Part shown: positions 1-8,310 of the stretch, piece after piece
Layout: every line of letters starts with the position of its first letter
How positions within the stretch are numbered: position 1 is the first letter of the stretch
Source: Flavobacterium sp. HJ-32-4
Lineage (GTDB): Bacteria > Bacteroidota > Bacteroidia > Flavobacteriales > Flavobacteriaceae
Assembly (NCBI RefSeq): GCF_022532105.1
Contig: NZ_CP092832.1
Coordinates: 2,075,001 to 2,139,000, forward strand
Direction of reading: 5' to 3'
Length of the DNA stretch: 64,000 nucleotides
Position numbers and translations under genes: made by a program
The notes under the pieces: model-generated
What the model saw: only the letters and a program-made list of their open reading frames with translations
What the model was told of the DNA's origin: nothing
Databases searched by the model: none

Positions 1-1082
1 GCTGCAAGGCTTGACAACAGGATGGCCAGTTTCGCGCCCATAATCGCTTCCGCATCATCGAAAGCCAGCAAGGTAATGAAAATCGACATCGTGAAACCGA
101 TACCGGCCAGCAGGCCCACACCGGCCATGTGACGCCAACCCGCGTTTTTGGGTAGTTTGCACACCCGCGTGCGCACCGCAGCAAATCCGGCCGCCAGCAC
201 GCCCAAAGGCTTTCCGATGACAAGTCCGGCAGCAATCCCCAAACTATACGGCGTCGTCAGTGTCGCCAATAACCCGCTTTCAATCGGAATCGCGGTGTTC
301 GCCAAGGCAAAAAGAGGTAAGATAAAAAGGTTGACCGGGGCATGTAAGAAAGCCTCCAGCCATTTGGAAGGAGGCGTTTTCCCTTTTCGGCTTTCCATCG
401 GAATGGTAAGGGCAACCAAAACGCCCGTAATCGTGGCATGCACGCCCGAATGGAGCATGAAATACCACATGATGGTGCCACCGATGAGATACGGCCACAA
501 CCGCCCTACCTGAAACAATTGCAAGAGCAGCAACAAGCCGAAGATGCCCAACGAAATGCCAAGATACAGCAGGGACACCGATTGGGTATAGAACAGCGCG
601 ATCACCAGGATGGCGCCCAAATCGTCAATAACGGCAAGGGCCGTGAGGAAAATGCGAAGTGAGGCAGGCGCTCGTCGTCCGCACAGCGAGAGAATACCCA
701 GGGCAAACGCAATGTCGGTCGCCATGGGGATGCCGGCACCTGAGGCGTACGGCGTGCCCGACGCAGCGGCAAAATACAGACCGGCCGGTACGACCATGCC
801 GCCAATGGCACACACTATCGGCAGCAAGGCTTTCTTACGCGAGGAAAGCTCGCCCGACTTAATTTCCTGCCGCAGTTCGAGTCCGACCAACAGGAAAAAC
901 ACGGTCATTAGCCCATCGTTGACCCAATACTCCAACGGTTCGCCCGCTACCTTCGAGTGCCAGAAGTGCAGATACGTCGCACCCCAAAACGTCGCTGCGC
1001 CAATCGACAGCAGCGTGCACCCAATCAGCAGGAAGCCGGAGGTTTTTTCGTTGTGTAGTAAGGTGGACAGGATTCGGGACAT
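1..1082 (-). CDS. nhaA: Na+/H+ antiporter NhaA (3' end beyond window)
   Basis: Inner-membrane antiporter that exports Na+ in exchange for H+ and serves pH and sodium homeostasis. I translated the minus strand from the ATG at 1082 and found an uninterrupted frame to the window edge, so the C-terminus is missing. The frame holds the NhaA hallmarks: the VNDGLM stretch near residues 54-59, the GLELRQEI stretch near 67-74, the ATDIAFALG segment near 121-129, and the paired aspartates of VIDDLGA at residues 153-154, which correspond to the ion-binding Asp163/Asp164 of the E. coli protein. Hydrophobic helices follow throughout. The gene starts 25 bases after the stop of the alpha/beta hydrolase gene, so it probably belongs to the same transcript. 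The identification is firm; the symbol follows the family. Confidence 0.93.
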   Translation of the reverse strand, partial: MSRILSTLLHNEKTSGFLLIGCTLLSIGAATFWGATYLHFWHSKVAGEPLEYWVNDGLMTVFFLLVGLELRQEIKSGELSSRKKALLPIVCAIGGMVVPAGLYFAAASGTPYASGAGIPMATDIAFALGILSLCGRRAPASLRIFLTALAVIDDLGAILVIALFYTQSVSLLYLGISLGIFGLLLLLQLFQVGRLWPYLIGGTIMWYFMLHSGVHATITGVLVALTIPMESRKGKTPPSKWLEAFLHAPVNLFILPLFALANTAIPIESGLLATLTTPYSLGIAAGLVIGKPLGVLAAGFAAVRTRVCKLPKNAGWRHMAGVGLLAGIGFTMSIFITLLAFDDAEAIMGAKLAILLSSLA

Positions 1083-1107
1083 ATTGGGTACTCGGACAAC
1101 GTGTCCG

Positions 1108-2412
1108 TCATCGTGATTTGGTAAGGAAACGCATGACCGTCGCGTTGAACAATTCCGGATTTTGCTGCGGTACGAAATGTGACGAATCAGGCAGGATGGC
1201 CAGTTCGGCATCCGGGATCGCCTGGTACATCTTCAGCGTGTGTTCAGGTTGTATCTCATCGTGGTCACCCGCCATGATCAGCGTTTTGGAGGTAATGGCA
1301 CCTAATTGCTCAAACGTCAGTTGCGGATAGAGCATATCAAGTTTGAGCAGGTCGATGGCAAGATCGAGATGGTGGTCGGTATTTTCCTTTTCCCATATCG
1401 CCACCTGCTCTTTCATGAGATCGAGTCCGAAGACGCCTTCCGGGAAAATATTGGCACCCATCGCCACCAAACGGTCGACTTTTTCCGGATGCCGAAGCGC
1501 CATCACGATACCGATGATCCCGCCGTCGCTCCAGCCGAGTATATGCGCTTTCGGAACCTGTATCTTATCCATAAAGGCCGCGATGTCATCCGCCAGCAGG
1601 TCAAAATTGAGGGGTACGCCCGGCGGGTAAGACGAATTGCCCCGCGCCCGGCAATCGACCAGTATCACTTTAAACTTCTTGGCAAAAGGCTCAAGCTGGT
1701 TCACGAACGACGACATGGCCTGCCCGTTGCCGTGTAACATCAGTAGGGGTTCGCCTTCGCCGTATACTTCATAATACAGTTGGGCGCCATTGGCTTCTAC
1801 AAATTTTCCATTGGCGCTGCCCAGCAGGGTATGGCTGTAGATATGCAGGCAACGCGAGCCCGCAAAAGGTTGGGTCGTACTGAAATCGTAGGCGAAATCC
1901 TGTACCGTAAACAGGGCCGTCGTGCCAATGCCGCTTTTCCAGCCGTCCGTTTCCGGATTGCCTTGTTCAAAACCCGCGTTTTGCAGGGGAACGGTTTTCC
2001 ACTTCTCCTTGCCCTTCCGCACCTCCAACGTAAAGTTATCGTAGTAATAATCGGCGCCGTTCTGGCAATAGGCACCGACGTTCAGCAACGAAGCGGTGGC
2101 GTCGAGGGTGCCGGTAATTTCCTGCACCTTCCAGTCACCCGTAGCCCGTATCACATCGGCGGCATTCTTAAAAAAGCCATTTGTACCATCACTTTTGTCG
2201 ACGCGCGCCCACAGTGACCCGACCGATCCTTTGCGTCCGTTTTCCATCCGGATCGCCGCCCGCATACGAAATTCATACCCCGCATACGGAGTCGCATCCA
2301 GCGTTTGGCACACCGACGCCCAGTCCTGCCGCTTCACCGCGGTTTGGGCCGTTCCCGACTGCCAGGCACCCAAAACCAGAAAGACGGAAAGCAGGTAGCG
2401 AAAACAGTCCAT
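1108..2412 (-). CDS. Exported alpha/beta-fold hydrolase with N-terminal accessory domain
   Basis: A 434-residue secreted or periplasmic protein. Residues 1-23 form a Sec signal peptide ending in an AQ-type cleavage site. Residues about 25-195 look like a beta-sandwich accessory domain (carbohydrate-binding-like) rich in Tyr, Trp and Gly. Residues about 205-434 are a classic alpha/beta hydrolase: an LHGNGQ oxyanion region, the nucleophile elbow GWSDGG, the acid in AGDHDEIQ and the histidine in SSHFVPQQNP. Substrate cannot be read from the sequence; esterase, lipase or peptidase are all possible. The gene lies 21 bases after tpiA and 25 bases before nhaA, which suggests cotranscription but no obvious shared pathway. 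Confidence 0.85.
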   Translation of the reverse strand: MDCFRYLLSVFLVLGAWQSGTAQTAVKRQDWASVCQTLDATPYAGYEFRMRAAIRMENGRKGSVGSLWARVDKSDGTNGFFKNAADVIRATGDWKVQEITGTLDATASLLNVGAYCQNGADYYYDNFTLEVRKGKEKWKTVPLQNAGFEQGNPETDGWKSGIGTTALFTVQDFAYDFSTTQPFAGSRCLHIYSHTLLGSANGKFVEANGAQLYYEVYGEGEPLLMLHGNGQAMSSFVNQLEPFAKKFKVILVDCRARGNSSYPPGVPLNFDLLADDIAAFMDKIQVPKAHILGWSDGGIIGIVMALRHPEKVDRLVAMGANIFPEGVFGLDLMKEQVAIWEKENTDHHLDLAIDLLKLDMLYPQLTFEQLGAITSKTLIMAGDHDEIQPEHTLKMYQAIPDAELAILPDSSHFVPQQNPELFNATVMRFLTKSR

Positions 2413-2433
2413 AAGGATAGGTGTTAGGTACGA

Positions 2434-3186
2434 TTAAATAGCAGCAACGATCGCAGCGAAATCCGACGCTTTCAGTGCGGCACCGCCGATAAGTCCGCCG
2501 TCAACATCCGGTTTCGAGAAGATCTCACGGGCGTTGTCGGGCTTCACACTTCCGCCGTATAGGATGGATACGTCGGCCGCCACCTCATTTCCGTATTTCG
2601 AACGGATGGTCTCGCGGATGAATTCGTGCATCTCCTGTGCCTGCTCCGGACTCGCGGTTTCGCCGGTCCCGATGGCCCATACCGGCTCATAGGCCAGTAC
2701 AATTTGGTTCCATTGGGCCGCATCTAGATGGAAAAGACCGTCTTTCAGTTGGTTTTCCACCACATTGAAATGCTGCCCCGATTGGCGTTCCTTAAGCTCC
2801 TCGCCAAAGCAAAAAATGACCGTCATGTCGTGCCGCAGCGCGGTGTTGACCTTATCCGCCAGTAAGGCATCGGTTTCGTGGAAGTAGGCCCGGCGCTCTG
2901 AATGGCCTAGGATCACCCATTCCACACCCACGCTCTTCAGCATATCCGCCGAAATCTCGCCGGTAAAGGCGCCGCTTTCGGCCTGGTGCAGGTTTTGGGC
3001 TGCAACGGCGATGTTGGTATTGTCCAGAAACCCGACCGCAGCCTGAAGGTTCACAAAAGTGGGGGCCACGATCACCTGCGCTTCTTTTCCATTCGGCAGG
3101 GCATCGACGAGATCCCCCAATAAAGCGGCGGTCTCCGCGGCGTTTTTATGCATTTTCCAGTTTCCGGCTACGATCTTTTTTCTCAT
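2434..3186 (-). CDS. tpiA: Triosephosphate isomerase
   Basis: Cytoplasmic glycolytic enzyme interconverting dihydroxyacetone phosphate and glyceraldehyde 3-phosphate. The 250 residues match the family length. Catalytic positions are all visible: Asn9 and Lys11 in GNWKMH, His95 in ILGHSERR and Glu167 in AYEPVWAIGTG, followed by the phosphate-binding YGGSVKPDN segment and the GLIGGAAL C-terminal loop. The start codon overlaps the stop of the upstream TlpA-like gene by four bases (TCAT on the plus strand), which indicates translational coupling. The order DoxX/thioredoxin protein, redoxin, tpiA is common in Bacteroidetes. Confidence 0.98.
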   Translation of the reverse strand: MRKKIVAGNWKMHKNAAETAALLGDLVDALPNGKEAQVIVAPTFVNLQAAVGFLDNTNIAVAAQNLHQAESGAFTGEISADMLKSVGVEWVILGHSERRAYFHETDALLADKVNTALRHDMTVIFCFGEELKERQSGQHFNVVENQLKDGLFHLDAAQWNQIVLAYEPVWAIGTGETASPEQAQEMHEFIRETIRSKYGNEVAADVSILYGGSVKPDNAREIFSKPDVDGGLIGGAALKASDFAAIVAAI

Positions 3187-3680
3187 GATTTAAGTGCGTT
3201 AAGAGTTGTATCCATGGCATCGAAGTCTTTTTCGATAGCCCGGTAGGTGATGATTTTTCCGTTTTTGTCAATGATGATATAGCGCGGAATCCAATCGAGG
3301 TCGATGGCAGTCCCGAATTTTCCTTTCATGCCATCCGGAGCCATGAAATGGGCGCCTTTCAGCTGGTGTTTTTCCACGCCTTCTTTCCATTTGTCGGTCG
3401 TTTTGTCCATTGAAATGAACACATAGTCCACCTCAGGATGCGCTGCCTGCAGCGACTTCAGTTGCGGCATTGCCTTTACGCAGTCGCCACACCACGATGC
3501 CCACACTTCAATGACAATCGTCTTGCCTTTGTGTTTGGCCAGGATGTCAGCCAGCGTCGTCGAACGGTCGTTAAGGGTAAAAAGCGGTTCTGTTAGGGCC
3601 TTGTCGGAAAATTTTTCCTGGGCGTTGGAGCAGGAGACCATCGCGAATACGGCGATGCAGCTCATAAATAGATGTTTCAT
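3183..3680 (-). CDS. TlpA-like thioredoxin-fold lipoprotein
   Basis: A 165-residue periplasm-facing redoxin. The N-terminus has a short hydrophobic segment followed by a lipobox with Cys17 (FAMVSC), so it is probably lipid-anchored. A thioredoxin fold follows, with the active-site pair Cys64 and Cys67 in WASWCGDC and the cis-proline region IPRYIIID near residues 140-147. By family knowledge such proteins act as thiol-disulfide reductases or as AhpC/TSA-type redoxins. It sits between the DoxX/thioredoxin membrane protein (18-base gap) and tpiA (4-base overlap), suggesting that the two thiol proteins act together in the envelope. Confidence 0.88.
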   Translation of the reverse strand: MKHLFMSCIAVFAMVSCSNAQEKFSDKALTEPLFTLNDRSTTLADILAKHKGKTIVIEVWASWCGDCVKAMPQLKSLQAAHPEVDYVFISMDKTTDKWKEGVEKHQLKGAHFMAPDGMKGKFGTAIDLDWIPRYIIIDKNGKIITYRAIEKDFDAMDTTLNALKS

Positions 3681-3698
3681 GATACGTAGTGTAAAGAG

Positions 3699-4772
3699 TT
3701 AGGGCTTGGCCAGTTCCGCAAAGGGTTTGTGGATGAGTTTTTCATAGGCCGCGGCATTGAATTTGTTGCCTTCAATGCCGTAATAGTAAACATATTCATG
3801 GCCGTTCCAGAGGTATTTCACACCGGGCGTGTCTTTACCCTCGCCCAGCAACTTCCAAAACGGAATGATTTCGATGATTTTGTAGGGATAGGTCGCACCC
3901 GCATACTCGAAGAACTCCGGAATCTTCTCCGCTTCTTCATTCATAAACAGGATTTCGATCTTCGGCGCATTTTTATTCCGGCGCTTCATCTCCGTCAGTT
4001 CTTTGGCCGCGTCACGGCAGTGGTCACAACCCGGCACGAAGAAACACAGGGTCGTTTTTCCTTTGTCGACATCGGCAAAATACGCCGCATAACCCGAACG
4101 TTGGGAGGCAGGCGCATCTATTGTTTTGGGTTTTTCCACAGCGACCGTATCGGTTTTCGCGACCGTCACTTCAGGTGCCGCCGTGGTGTCGGCCACCGTC
4201 GGCTCTGGAAGGGTATCTTCCGCAATCGGAATGTTCGTTTCAAGCGGCTGGCTCACGGGTTGCATCGGCGCCAGCATAAACACCATCAGGATGAACGCCA
4301 GCAGCCCCGTACTCAACACCCAGGCATTGTGGCTCCGTTCTCCCGTTTTCGGTAACAAAGCATACAGCCAGCCCAACAGGCCCATAGCAACAATATTTTT
4401 GATAATGGCTTCCACCGGCGTCATCGGCAGCAATTCGCCGAAACAGCCACAGTTGCCGCCATTTCCGAAGACATAGGTTTGAATGGTAAGGTGCACGACA
4501 AAAACCAGCAGCAGCAGAAACGTTGCCGGCACCACCAGCGTCCGCAGGAAATGCCGTTGCAACAGCAATACCCCAAGGGCAAACTCGATCCCGATCAGCG
4601 TCCGCGAAAAATACCGCGCCACTTCCTCGGTGAAGCCCATCGGGTACAATTGCTTCACCTCGAACGTCGATATCGCAAAATAGGGCGAGGGGTAGAGCTT
4701 CGCCACCGCCGATACCAGAAACAGCAACGCGACTATGATCCGCAATACCCAGGCAATGTCCTGTTTTTTCAT
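3699..4772 (-). CDS. BT_3928-type membrane protein: DoxX/MauE-like domain plus thioredoxin-like domain
   Basis: A 357-residue inner-membrane protein. Residues about 5-175 hold four or five hydrophobic helices of the DoxX/MauE type, with a GGNCGCFGE cysteine motif at about 106-113 that is typical of the MauE/DoxD branch. A Pro/Thr/Glu-rich linker (about 180-225) connects to a C-terminal thioredoxin-like domain with Cys249 and Cys252 in VPGCDHC. The likely role is transfer of reducing or oxidising equivalents across the membrane to an extracytoplasmic thiol partner, probably the redoxin encoded 18 bases downstream. The function is inferred from the domains; no substrate is known. The same gene beside tpiA recurs in Bacteroidetes. 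Confidence 0.85.
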   Translation of the reverse strand: MKKQDIAWVLRIIVALLFLVSAVAKLYPSPYFAISTFEVKQLYPMGFTEEVARYFSRTLIGIEFALGVLLLQRHFLRTLVVPATFLLLLVFVVHLTIQTYVFGNGGNCGCFGELLPMTPVEAIIKNIVAMGLLGWLYALLPKTGERSHNAWVLSTGLLAFILMVFMLAPMQPVSQPLETNIPIAEDTLPEPTVADTTAAPEVTVAKTDTVAVEKPKTIDAPASQRSGYAAYFADVDKGKTTLCFFVPGCDHCRDAAKELTEMKRRNKNAPKIEILFMNEEAEKIPEFFEYAGATYPYKIIEIIPFWKLLGEGKDTPGVKYLWNGHEYVYYYGIEGNKFNAAAYEKLIHKPFAELAKP

Positions 4773-4797
4773 ACTTTATTTCCTTTTAAGCCCACTC

Positions 4798-5037
4798 CTA
4801 ACTCAACACTCAAAACGTCATCCTCAACCTTCAACTCTTAACTATCAACTCTGAACCATCAACTTTAGTCCGGAAGTCCGAAAGTCCGAAAGTCCGGAAG
4901 TCGGAAGGATCGGAAGATGTGATTATGTAACTTCTTTTTCCTCTCTCTCCTCTCTCCGCTTCCAACCATCAACCATCAACTATCAACTATCAACTATCAA
5001 CTATCAACCATCAACCATCAACCATCAACTATCAACT
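4798..5037. repeat. Heptad and octad degenerate intergenic arrays
   Basis: Between the DoxX/thioredoxin gene and DUF1599 lies a mosaic. About 4820-4865 carries 7-base units ending in AAC (CTTCAAC, TCTTAAC, TATCAAC, TCTGAAC, CATCAAC). About 4868-4916 carries 8-base units of the type AGTCCGAA. A C/T-rich spacer follows. From 4963 to about 5037 there are ten units of CAACCAT or CAACTAT in perfect 7-base phase. The last array runs through the stop codon of DUF1599 (5025-5027), so its final residues are encoded by the repeat. Confidence 0.85.
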
Positions 5038-5573
5038 CCTTCTCCCATCAAAATCAACGCAAACACCGCATAGTTGATCATATCCTGATAATTGGCATCA
5101 ATACCTTCCGATACCAGTGTTTTGCCTTTGTTGTCTTCGATTTGCTTCACCCGCAGCAGTTTCTGCAGGATGAGGTCGGTGAGGGAACTGATCCGCATCT
5201 CGCGCCAGGCCTCGCCATAATCATGGTTTTTGGCCTCCATCAGCGTTTTGGTCACATGGATTTTCTCATCGTACAAAGCCGACGCCCGTTCCGTGTCGAG
5301 GTCCGGTTGGTCCACCACACCCAGTTCCAGTTGGATCAGCGCCATGACCGAATAGTTGATGATACCGATGAACTCGCTCGCCTCGCCTTCGTCGACTTTC
5401 CGGACCGCATTTTCCTGCAGGCTCCGGATGCGTTGCGCTTTGATGAAAATCTGGTCGGTCAGCGACGGCAACCGCAGGATACGCCAGGCGCTTCCATAGT
5501 CGGTCATCTTGTTCACGAACAGGCTGCGGCAGCGGGCGATTACCTTGTCATAGGCAACAGTGGTTGGAACCAT
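5025..5573 (-). CDS. DUF1599 protein with internal duplication
   Basis: A 182-residue cytoplasmic protein of the DUF1599 family, conserved beside folP in Bacteroidetes. The sequence is visibly duplicated. Repeat 1 (about 9-85) has a MTDYGSAWRILRLPSLTDQI block and ends INYSVMALIQLELG. Repeat 2 (about 103-180) has KNHDYGEAWREMRISSLTDL and ends INYAVFALILMGEG. The shared DYGxAWRxxRxxSLTD signature resembles nucleotide-binding helical families, but no function is established. It is divergent from folP with an 83-base spacer. Its stop codon lies inside a heptad repeat array. Confidence 0.85.
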   Translation of the reverse strand: MVPTTVAYDKVIARCRSLFVNKMTDYGSAWRILRLPSLTDQIFIKAQRIRSLQENAVRKVDEGEASEFIGIINYSVMALIQLELGVVDQPDLDTERASALYDEKIHVTKTLMEAKNHDYGEAWREMRISSLTDLILQKLLRVKQIEDNKGKTLVSEGIDANYQDMINYAVFALILMGEGVDS

Positions 5574-5577
5574 TCTG

Positions 5578-5636
5578 TATCTTTGTGTTTTCGAATCCCA
5601 AAAATAGGGAAACGCGGAGGATTACGAAAACCTCCG
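5578..5636 (+). promoter_or_regulatory. Putative folP promoter and leader hairpin
   Basis: TATCTTTG at 5578-5585 matches the Bacteroidetes -7 consensus TAnnTTTG and points toward folP. No clear -33 TTG sits at the right distance. The leader would contain a small hairpin, CGGAGG (5615-5620) pairing with CCTCCG (5631-5636). Whether the hairpin has a role is unknown. Confidence 0.5.
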
Positions 5637-5656
5637 TCAACCGTTAACAACTCGTT

Positions 5657-6493
5657 ATGACGATCAACTGCCGCGGACGCCTCGTCGACCTCTCAACCCC
5701 CCAGGTTATGGGCATCCTCAACATCACCCCCGATTCGTTCTACGACGGCAGCCGCCACCAGTCGACGGATGCCATGCTGACACAGGCCGGGCGCATGCTC
5801 GAAGAAGGCGCGGATTTCCTCGATATCGGCGGCTACTCCACACGGCCGGGAGCAACCGACATTTCCGTGTCAGAAGAATGCGACCGCGTAGTGCCGGTCA
5901 TCGAAGCCCTCACAGCCGCTTTCCCCGATGCCCTGTTGTCAATCGATACCTTTCGGGCCGAAGTAGCGCAGGCTGCCGTCGCCGCCGGAGCGACGATGGT
6001 CAATGACGTGTCGGCCGGGCAACTCGATCCTGATATGCTCAAAACCGTGGCCGGCCTGCGGGTTCCGTATGTGATGATGCACATGCGCGGCACACCCCAA
6101 ACGATGGCCACGTTAACCGATTACGAGGATATTGTAGGCGATATACTGTATTATTTCTCCGAACGCATCGCCACCGCCCGCACCCTCGGTATCAGCGACC
6201 TCATACTCGACCCGGGCTTCGGATTCGCCAAGACCATCGCGCAGAATTTCGAGTTGCTGCGCCGCCTGGAGGAGTTTCAGGTGGCCGGGTTGCCGCTGCT
6301 CTGCGGACTCTCCCGTAAATCGACCATCTATAAAACATTGGGAGGTACAGCCGACCAAGCACTCAATGGCACCACCGTGCTCAATACCCTCGCGCTCCGA
6401 AACGGGGCCCAAATCCTGCGGGTACACGATGTCAAGGAAGCGGTGGAAGTGGTTCGGTTGGTGGACGCGACGCGCGCCGGTCAGGAGTGGTGA
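5657..6493 (+). CDS. folP: Dihydropteroate synthase
   Basis: Cytoplasmic folate-pathway enzyme condensing 6-hydroxymethyl-7,8-dihydropterin pyrophosphate with p-aminobenzoate; the sulfonamide target. The 278 residues match the family. Seen motifs are MGILNITPDSFYDG near residues 18-31, the GGYSTRPGA pterin/loop-2 segment, VNDVSAG, the MHMRGTPQ segment, LDPGFGFAKT and the C-terminal RVHDV. The 3' end overlaps the convergent rlmH gene by 13 bases. The start was chosen as the first ATG after the promoter-like TATCTTTG. Confidence 0.97.
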   Translation: MTINCRGRLVDLSTPQVMGILNITPDSFYDGSRHQSTDAMLTQAGRMLEEGADFLDIGGYSTRPGATDISVSEECDRVVPVIEALTAAFPDALLSIDTFRAEVAQAAVAAGATMVNDVSAGQLDPDMLKTVAGLRVPYVMMHMRGTPQTMATLTDYEDIVGDILYYFSERIATARTLGISDLILDPGFGFAKTIAQNFELLRRLEEFQVAGLPLLCGLSRKSTIYKTLGGTADQALNGTTVLNTLALRNGAQILRVHDVKEAVEVVRLVDATRAGQEW

Positions 6494-6954
6494 TAGGGCT
6501 CGCCTTTCAGGATGGTAAAGGCGCGGTAAACCTGCTCAACGAAAAACAGGCGCACCATCTGGTGGGAAAACGTCATCGCTGACAACGACAGCATCCCGTT
6601 GGCCCGGCGGTAGACCGTGTCCGAAAAGCCGTAAGGTCCGCCGATGACGAAAACCAGTGTGCGCACACCGGCATTCATCCGCTTTTGCAATTCCTCCGAA
6701 AAACCCACGCTCGAGAACGACTTGCCGCGTTCATCGAGCAATATAAGATGGTCAGATGATTGGAGTTTCGCCAGTATGGCCTCGCCTTCCTTTTCCTTTT
6801 GCTGGGCCTCTGACAGGTTTTTGGCGTTCTTGATATCCGGAAGGATCTCGAGGTCGAAGCGTACATAAAAAGACAACCGTTTCACATACTCGTCAATCAG
6901 GGCGAGCAGGTGCTTGTCGTCGGTCTTGCCAATGGCGATAAGGCGGATGTTCAT
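6481..6954 (-). CDS. rlmH: 23S rRNA (pseudouridine1915-N3)-methyltransferase
   Basis: SPOUT-class methyltransferase that methylates pseudouridine 1915 of helix 69 of 23S rRNA with SAM. The start at 6954 gives MNIRLIAIGKT and a 157-residue protein, the usual family length; a longer in-frame start would add 12 unlikely residues. The knotted SAM-binding site is visible as VFVIGGPYGFS near residues 101-111, and the C-terminal MTFSHQMVRLFFVEQVYRA helix and YHHS tail are diagnostic. The gene is convergent with folP and overlaps it by 13 bases. Confidence 0.96.
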   Translation of the reverse strand: MNIRLIAIGKTDDKHLLALIDEYVKRLSFYVRFDLEILPDIKNAKNLSEAQQKEKEGEAILAKLQSSDHLILLDERGKSFSSVGFSEELQKRMNAGVRTLVFVIGGPYGFSDTVYRRANGMLSLSAMTFSHQMVRLFFVEQVYRAFTILKGEPYHHS

Positions 6955-7021
6955 GATTTTCTCGTCGGCGTGCCCGGCAAATGTCCGCAAAAATCATGAA
7001 CTTGCGGCGAATTTTCATCCA

Positions 7022-7819
7022 ATGCCGCGCTATACCGACATGCTGGGCCGTGACCTGTACCTCGACGCAACTCCGCGCCGCATTGTGTCGCTGGTACCCT
7101 CGCAAACCGAACTCCTTTATGAACTCGGACTCGAAGACCGCATCGTCGGCATCACCAGGTTCTGTGTACACCCGTTTCACTTCAAATCGGTGAAGAAGGT
7201 GGTGGGCGGTACCAAAAACGTCCGGATTGAAAAAGTAGCCGCCCTGTCACCCGACCTCATTGTCTGCAACAAAGAAGAGAATACCGAAGAGATGGTCAAA
7301 GCGCTCTCAGCCATTGCCCCCGTGTGGGTGTCCGACGTGGCCTCGCTCGACGATAACTACCGCCTCATACAGGCCTTTGGCGAACTGTTCAACTGCCGGG
7401 TAGAGGCGCGTAAATGGGAAGACAAGATCCGGTTTGCTGCCACCGACTTCGAACGGTTCATGGCGGAGGTGCCCGAACGTAAAGCGGCCTATTTTATCTG
7501 GAAGGAACCCTGGATGGCAGCCGGGGGCGGGACCTTTATCCACAACATGATGACGCTGAACCGCTTCAGGAATATCTACGGCGAACGCGAACGCTACCCC
7601 GAAGTCATCGTACCCCGCATCCGGCTCGAAGGCGACCCCGAACTGGTGCTGCTGTCGTCGGAACCGTATCCGTTCAAAGACGAAGATGCCTTTGAGATCG
7701 GACGGCGCACCCACCATGCCAAAACCATTTTCGTCGACGGGGAAATGTTCTCCTGGTACGGCTCGCGGCCACTGCGGGCGTTTGCGTACTTCCGGCAATT
7801 ACAGGAGCGGTTGGGGTAA
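7022..7819 (+). CDS. BtuF-like helical-backbone metal/cobalamin receptor, no signal peptide
   Basis: A 265-residue protein of the periplasmic-binding class III fold (BtuF/FhuD group). The start at 7022 gives MPRYTDMLGRDLYL followed at once by the family signature RRIVSLVPSQTELLYELGL (about 18-36), then VVGGTKN and the LSPDLIVCNKEEN segment that line the ligand cleft in the family. It carries neither a signal peptide nor a lipobox. No BtuC/BtuD transporter genes lie nearby. It may act in the cytoplasm or belong to a family that is not a transport receptor. The ligand is not predictable. An upstream in-frame start would extend the protein but would overlap rlmH. Confidence 0.8.
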   Translation: MPRYTDMLGRDLYLDATPRRIVSLVPSQTELLYELGLEDRIVGITRFCVHPFHFKSVKKVVGGTKNVRIEKVAALSPDLIVCNKEENTEEMVKALSAIAPVWVSDVASLDDNYRLIQAFGELFNCRVEARKWEDKIRFAATDFERFMAEVPERKAAYFIWKEPWMAAGGGTFIHNMMTLNRFRNIYGERERYPEVIVPRIRLEGDPELVLLSSEPYPFKDEDAFEIGRRTHHAKTIFVDGEMFSWYGSRPLRAFAYFRQLQERLG

Positions 7820-7916
7820 AAAACAGGGGACGGTCAAGGTAGAGGCGGCTATTGTAATAACAGCGTAGTCGGCCCTTTAGACGTCGAGTAGAAATGTCTC
7901 GGGGTCAAAAAAGACG

Positions 7917-8060
7917 TTACAAGGGCTGCCTAAGTGTAATTCCTCGCTCATTCAGTGTTTGGCGTGTAATCTCACCCCGCAAGTAAGCACGTAAAAGCGC
8001 TTTATCGGCCAGGTACTTTTCGGCAGCGCTTTTTGCAGGGATATTTTTTTTGGCTTTCAA
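7917..8060 (-). CDS. Small conserved-looking basic protein (47 aa), TTG start
   Basis: A 47-residue basic cytoplasmic protein with the core KAKKNIPAKSAAEKYLADKA and a C-terminal RGITLRQPL. The longer ATG-initiated frame (8183) begins inside a terminator hairpin, so I prefer the TTG at 8060. A perfect -7 promoter element (TACGTTTG, 8085 to 8078 on the minus strand) lies 17 bases before that TTG. I recall similar small proteins from other flavobacteria, but no function is known to me. The start choice is inference. Confidence 0.55.
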   Translation of the reverse strand: MKAKKNIPAKSAAEKYLADKALLRAYLRGEITRQTLNERGITLRQPL

Positions 8061-8077
8061 AATCGGAATATATATCG

Positions 8078-8085
8078 CAAACGTA
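8078..8085 (-). promoter_or_regulatory. -7 promoter element TACGTTTG
   Basis: A perfect match to TAnnTTTG on the minus strand, 17 bases upstream of the TTG start of the 47-residue gene and downstream of the DUF4197 terminator. This separates the small gene from the upstream transcript. Confidence 0.5.
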
Positions 8086-8151
8086 AACAATTCCTTCAAT
8101 AGTTTTGTTAGTGGAATATTTTTTTGTGACAACCTACACAAGGCACAAAAT

Positions 8152-8180
8152 AAAAGGCCGGAACCCACGTCCCGGCCTTT
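8152..8180 (-). terminator. Terminator after the DUF4197 gene
   Basis: Arms AAAAGGCCGG (8152-8161) and CCGGCCTTT (8172-8180) form a strong GC-rich stem with a 10-base loop. Read on the minus strand the stem is followed by TTTTATTTTG, a U-rich tail, so it fits a Rho-independent terminator for the gene ending at 8311. Confidence 0.75.
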
Positions 8181-8310
8181 CAAACTCTAACTAACCAAAC
8201 CAAATATTGTAAAATAATTTACCTTTCAAATATCGTAAATTTTTCATTGCCAGTCTGTTAACGGAACGTTATTTTTATGTAAGTACGACCGTCACGCCGA
8301 AGCGGTTTCC

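Noticed and set aside
4963-5037. Short regular repeats suggesting a CRISPR array
   Set aside because: Units are 7 bases with no spacers, and no cas genes are in the window.
8061-8183. N-terminal extension of the small gene to an ATG at 8183
   Set aside because: That start lies in a terminator hairpin and upstream of the promoter box, so the mRNA would not contain it.
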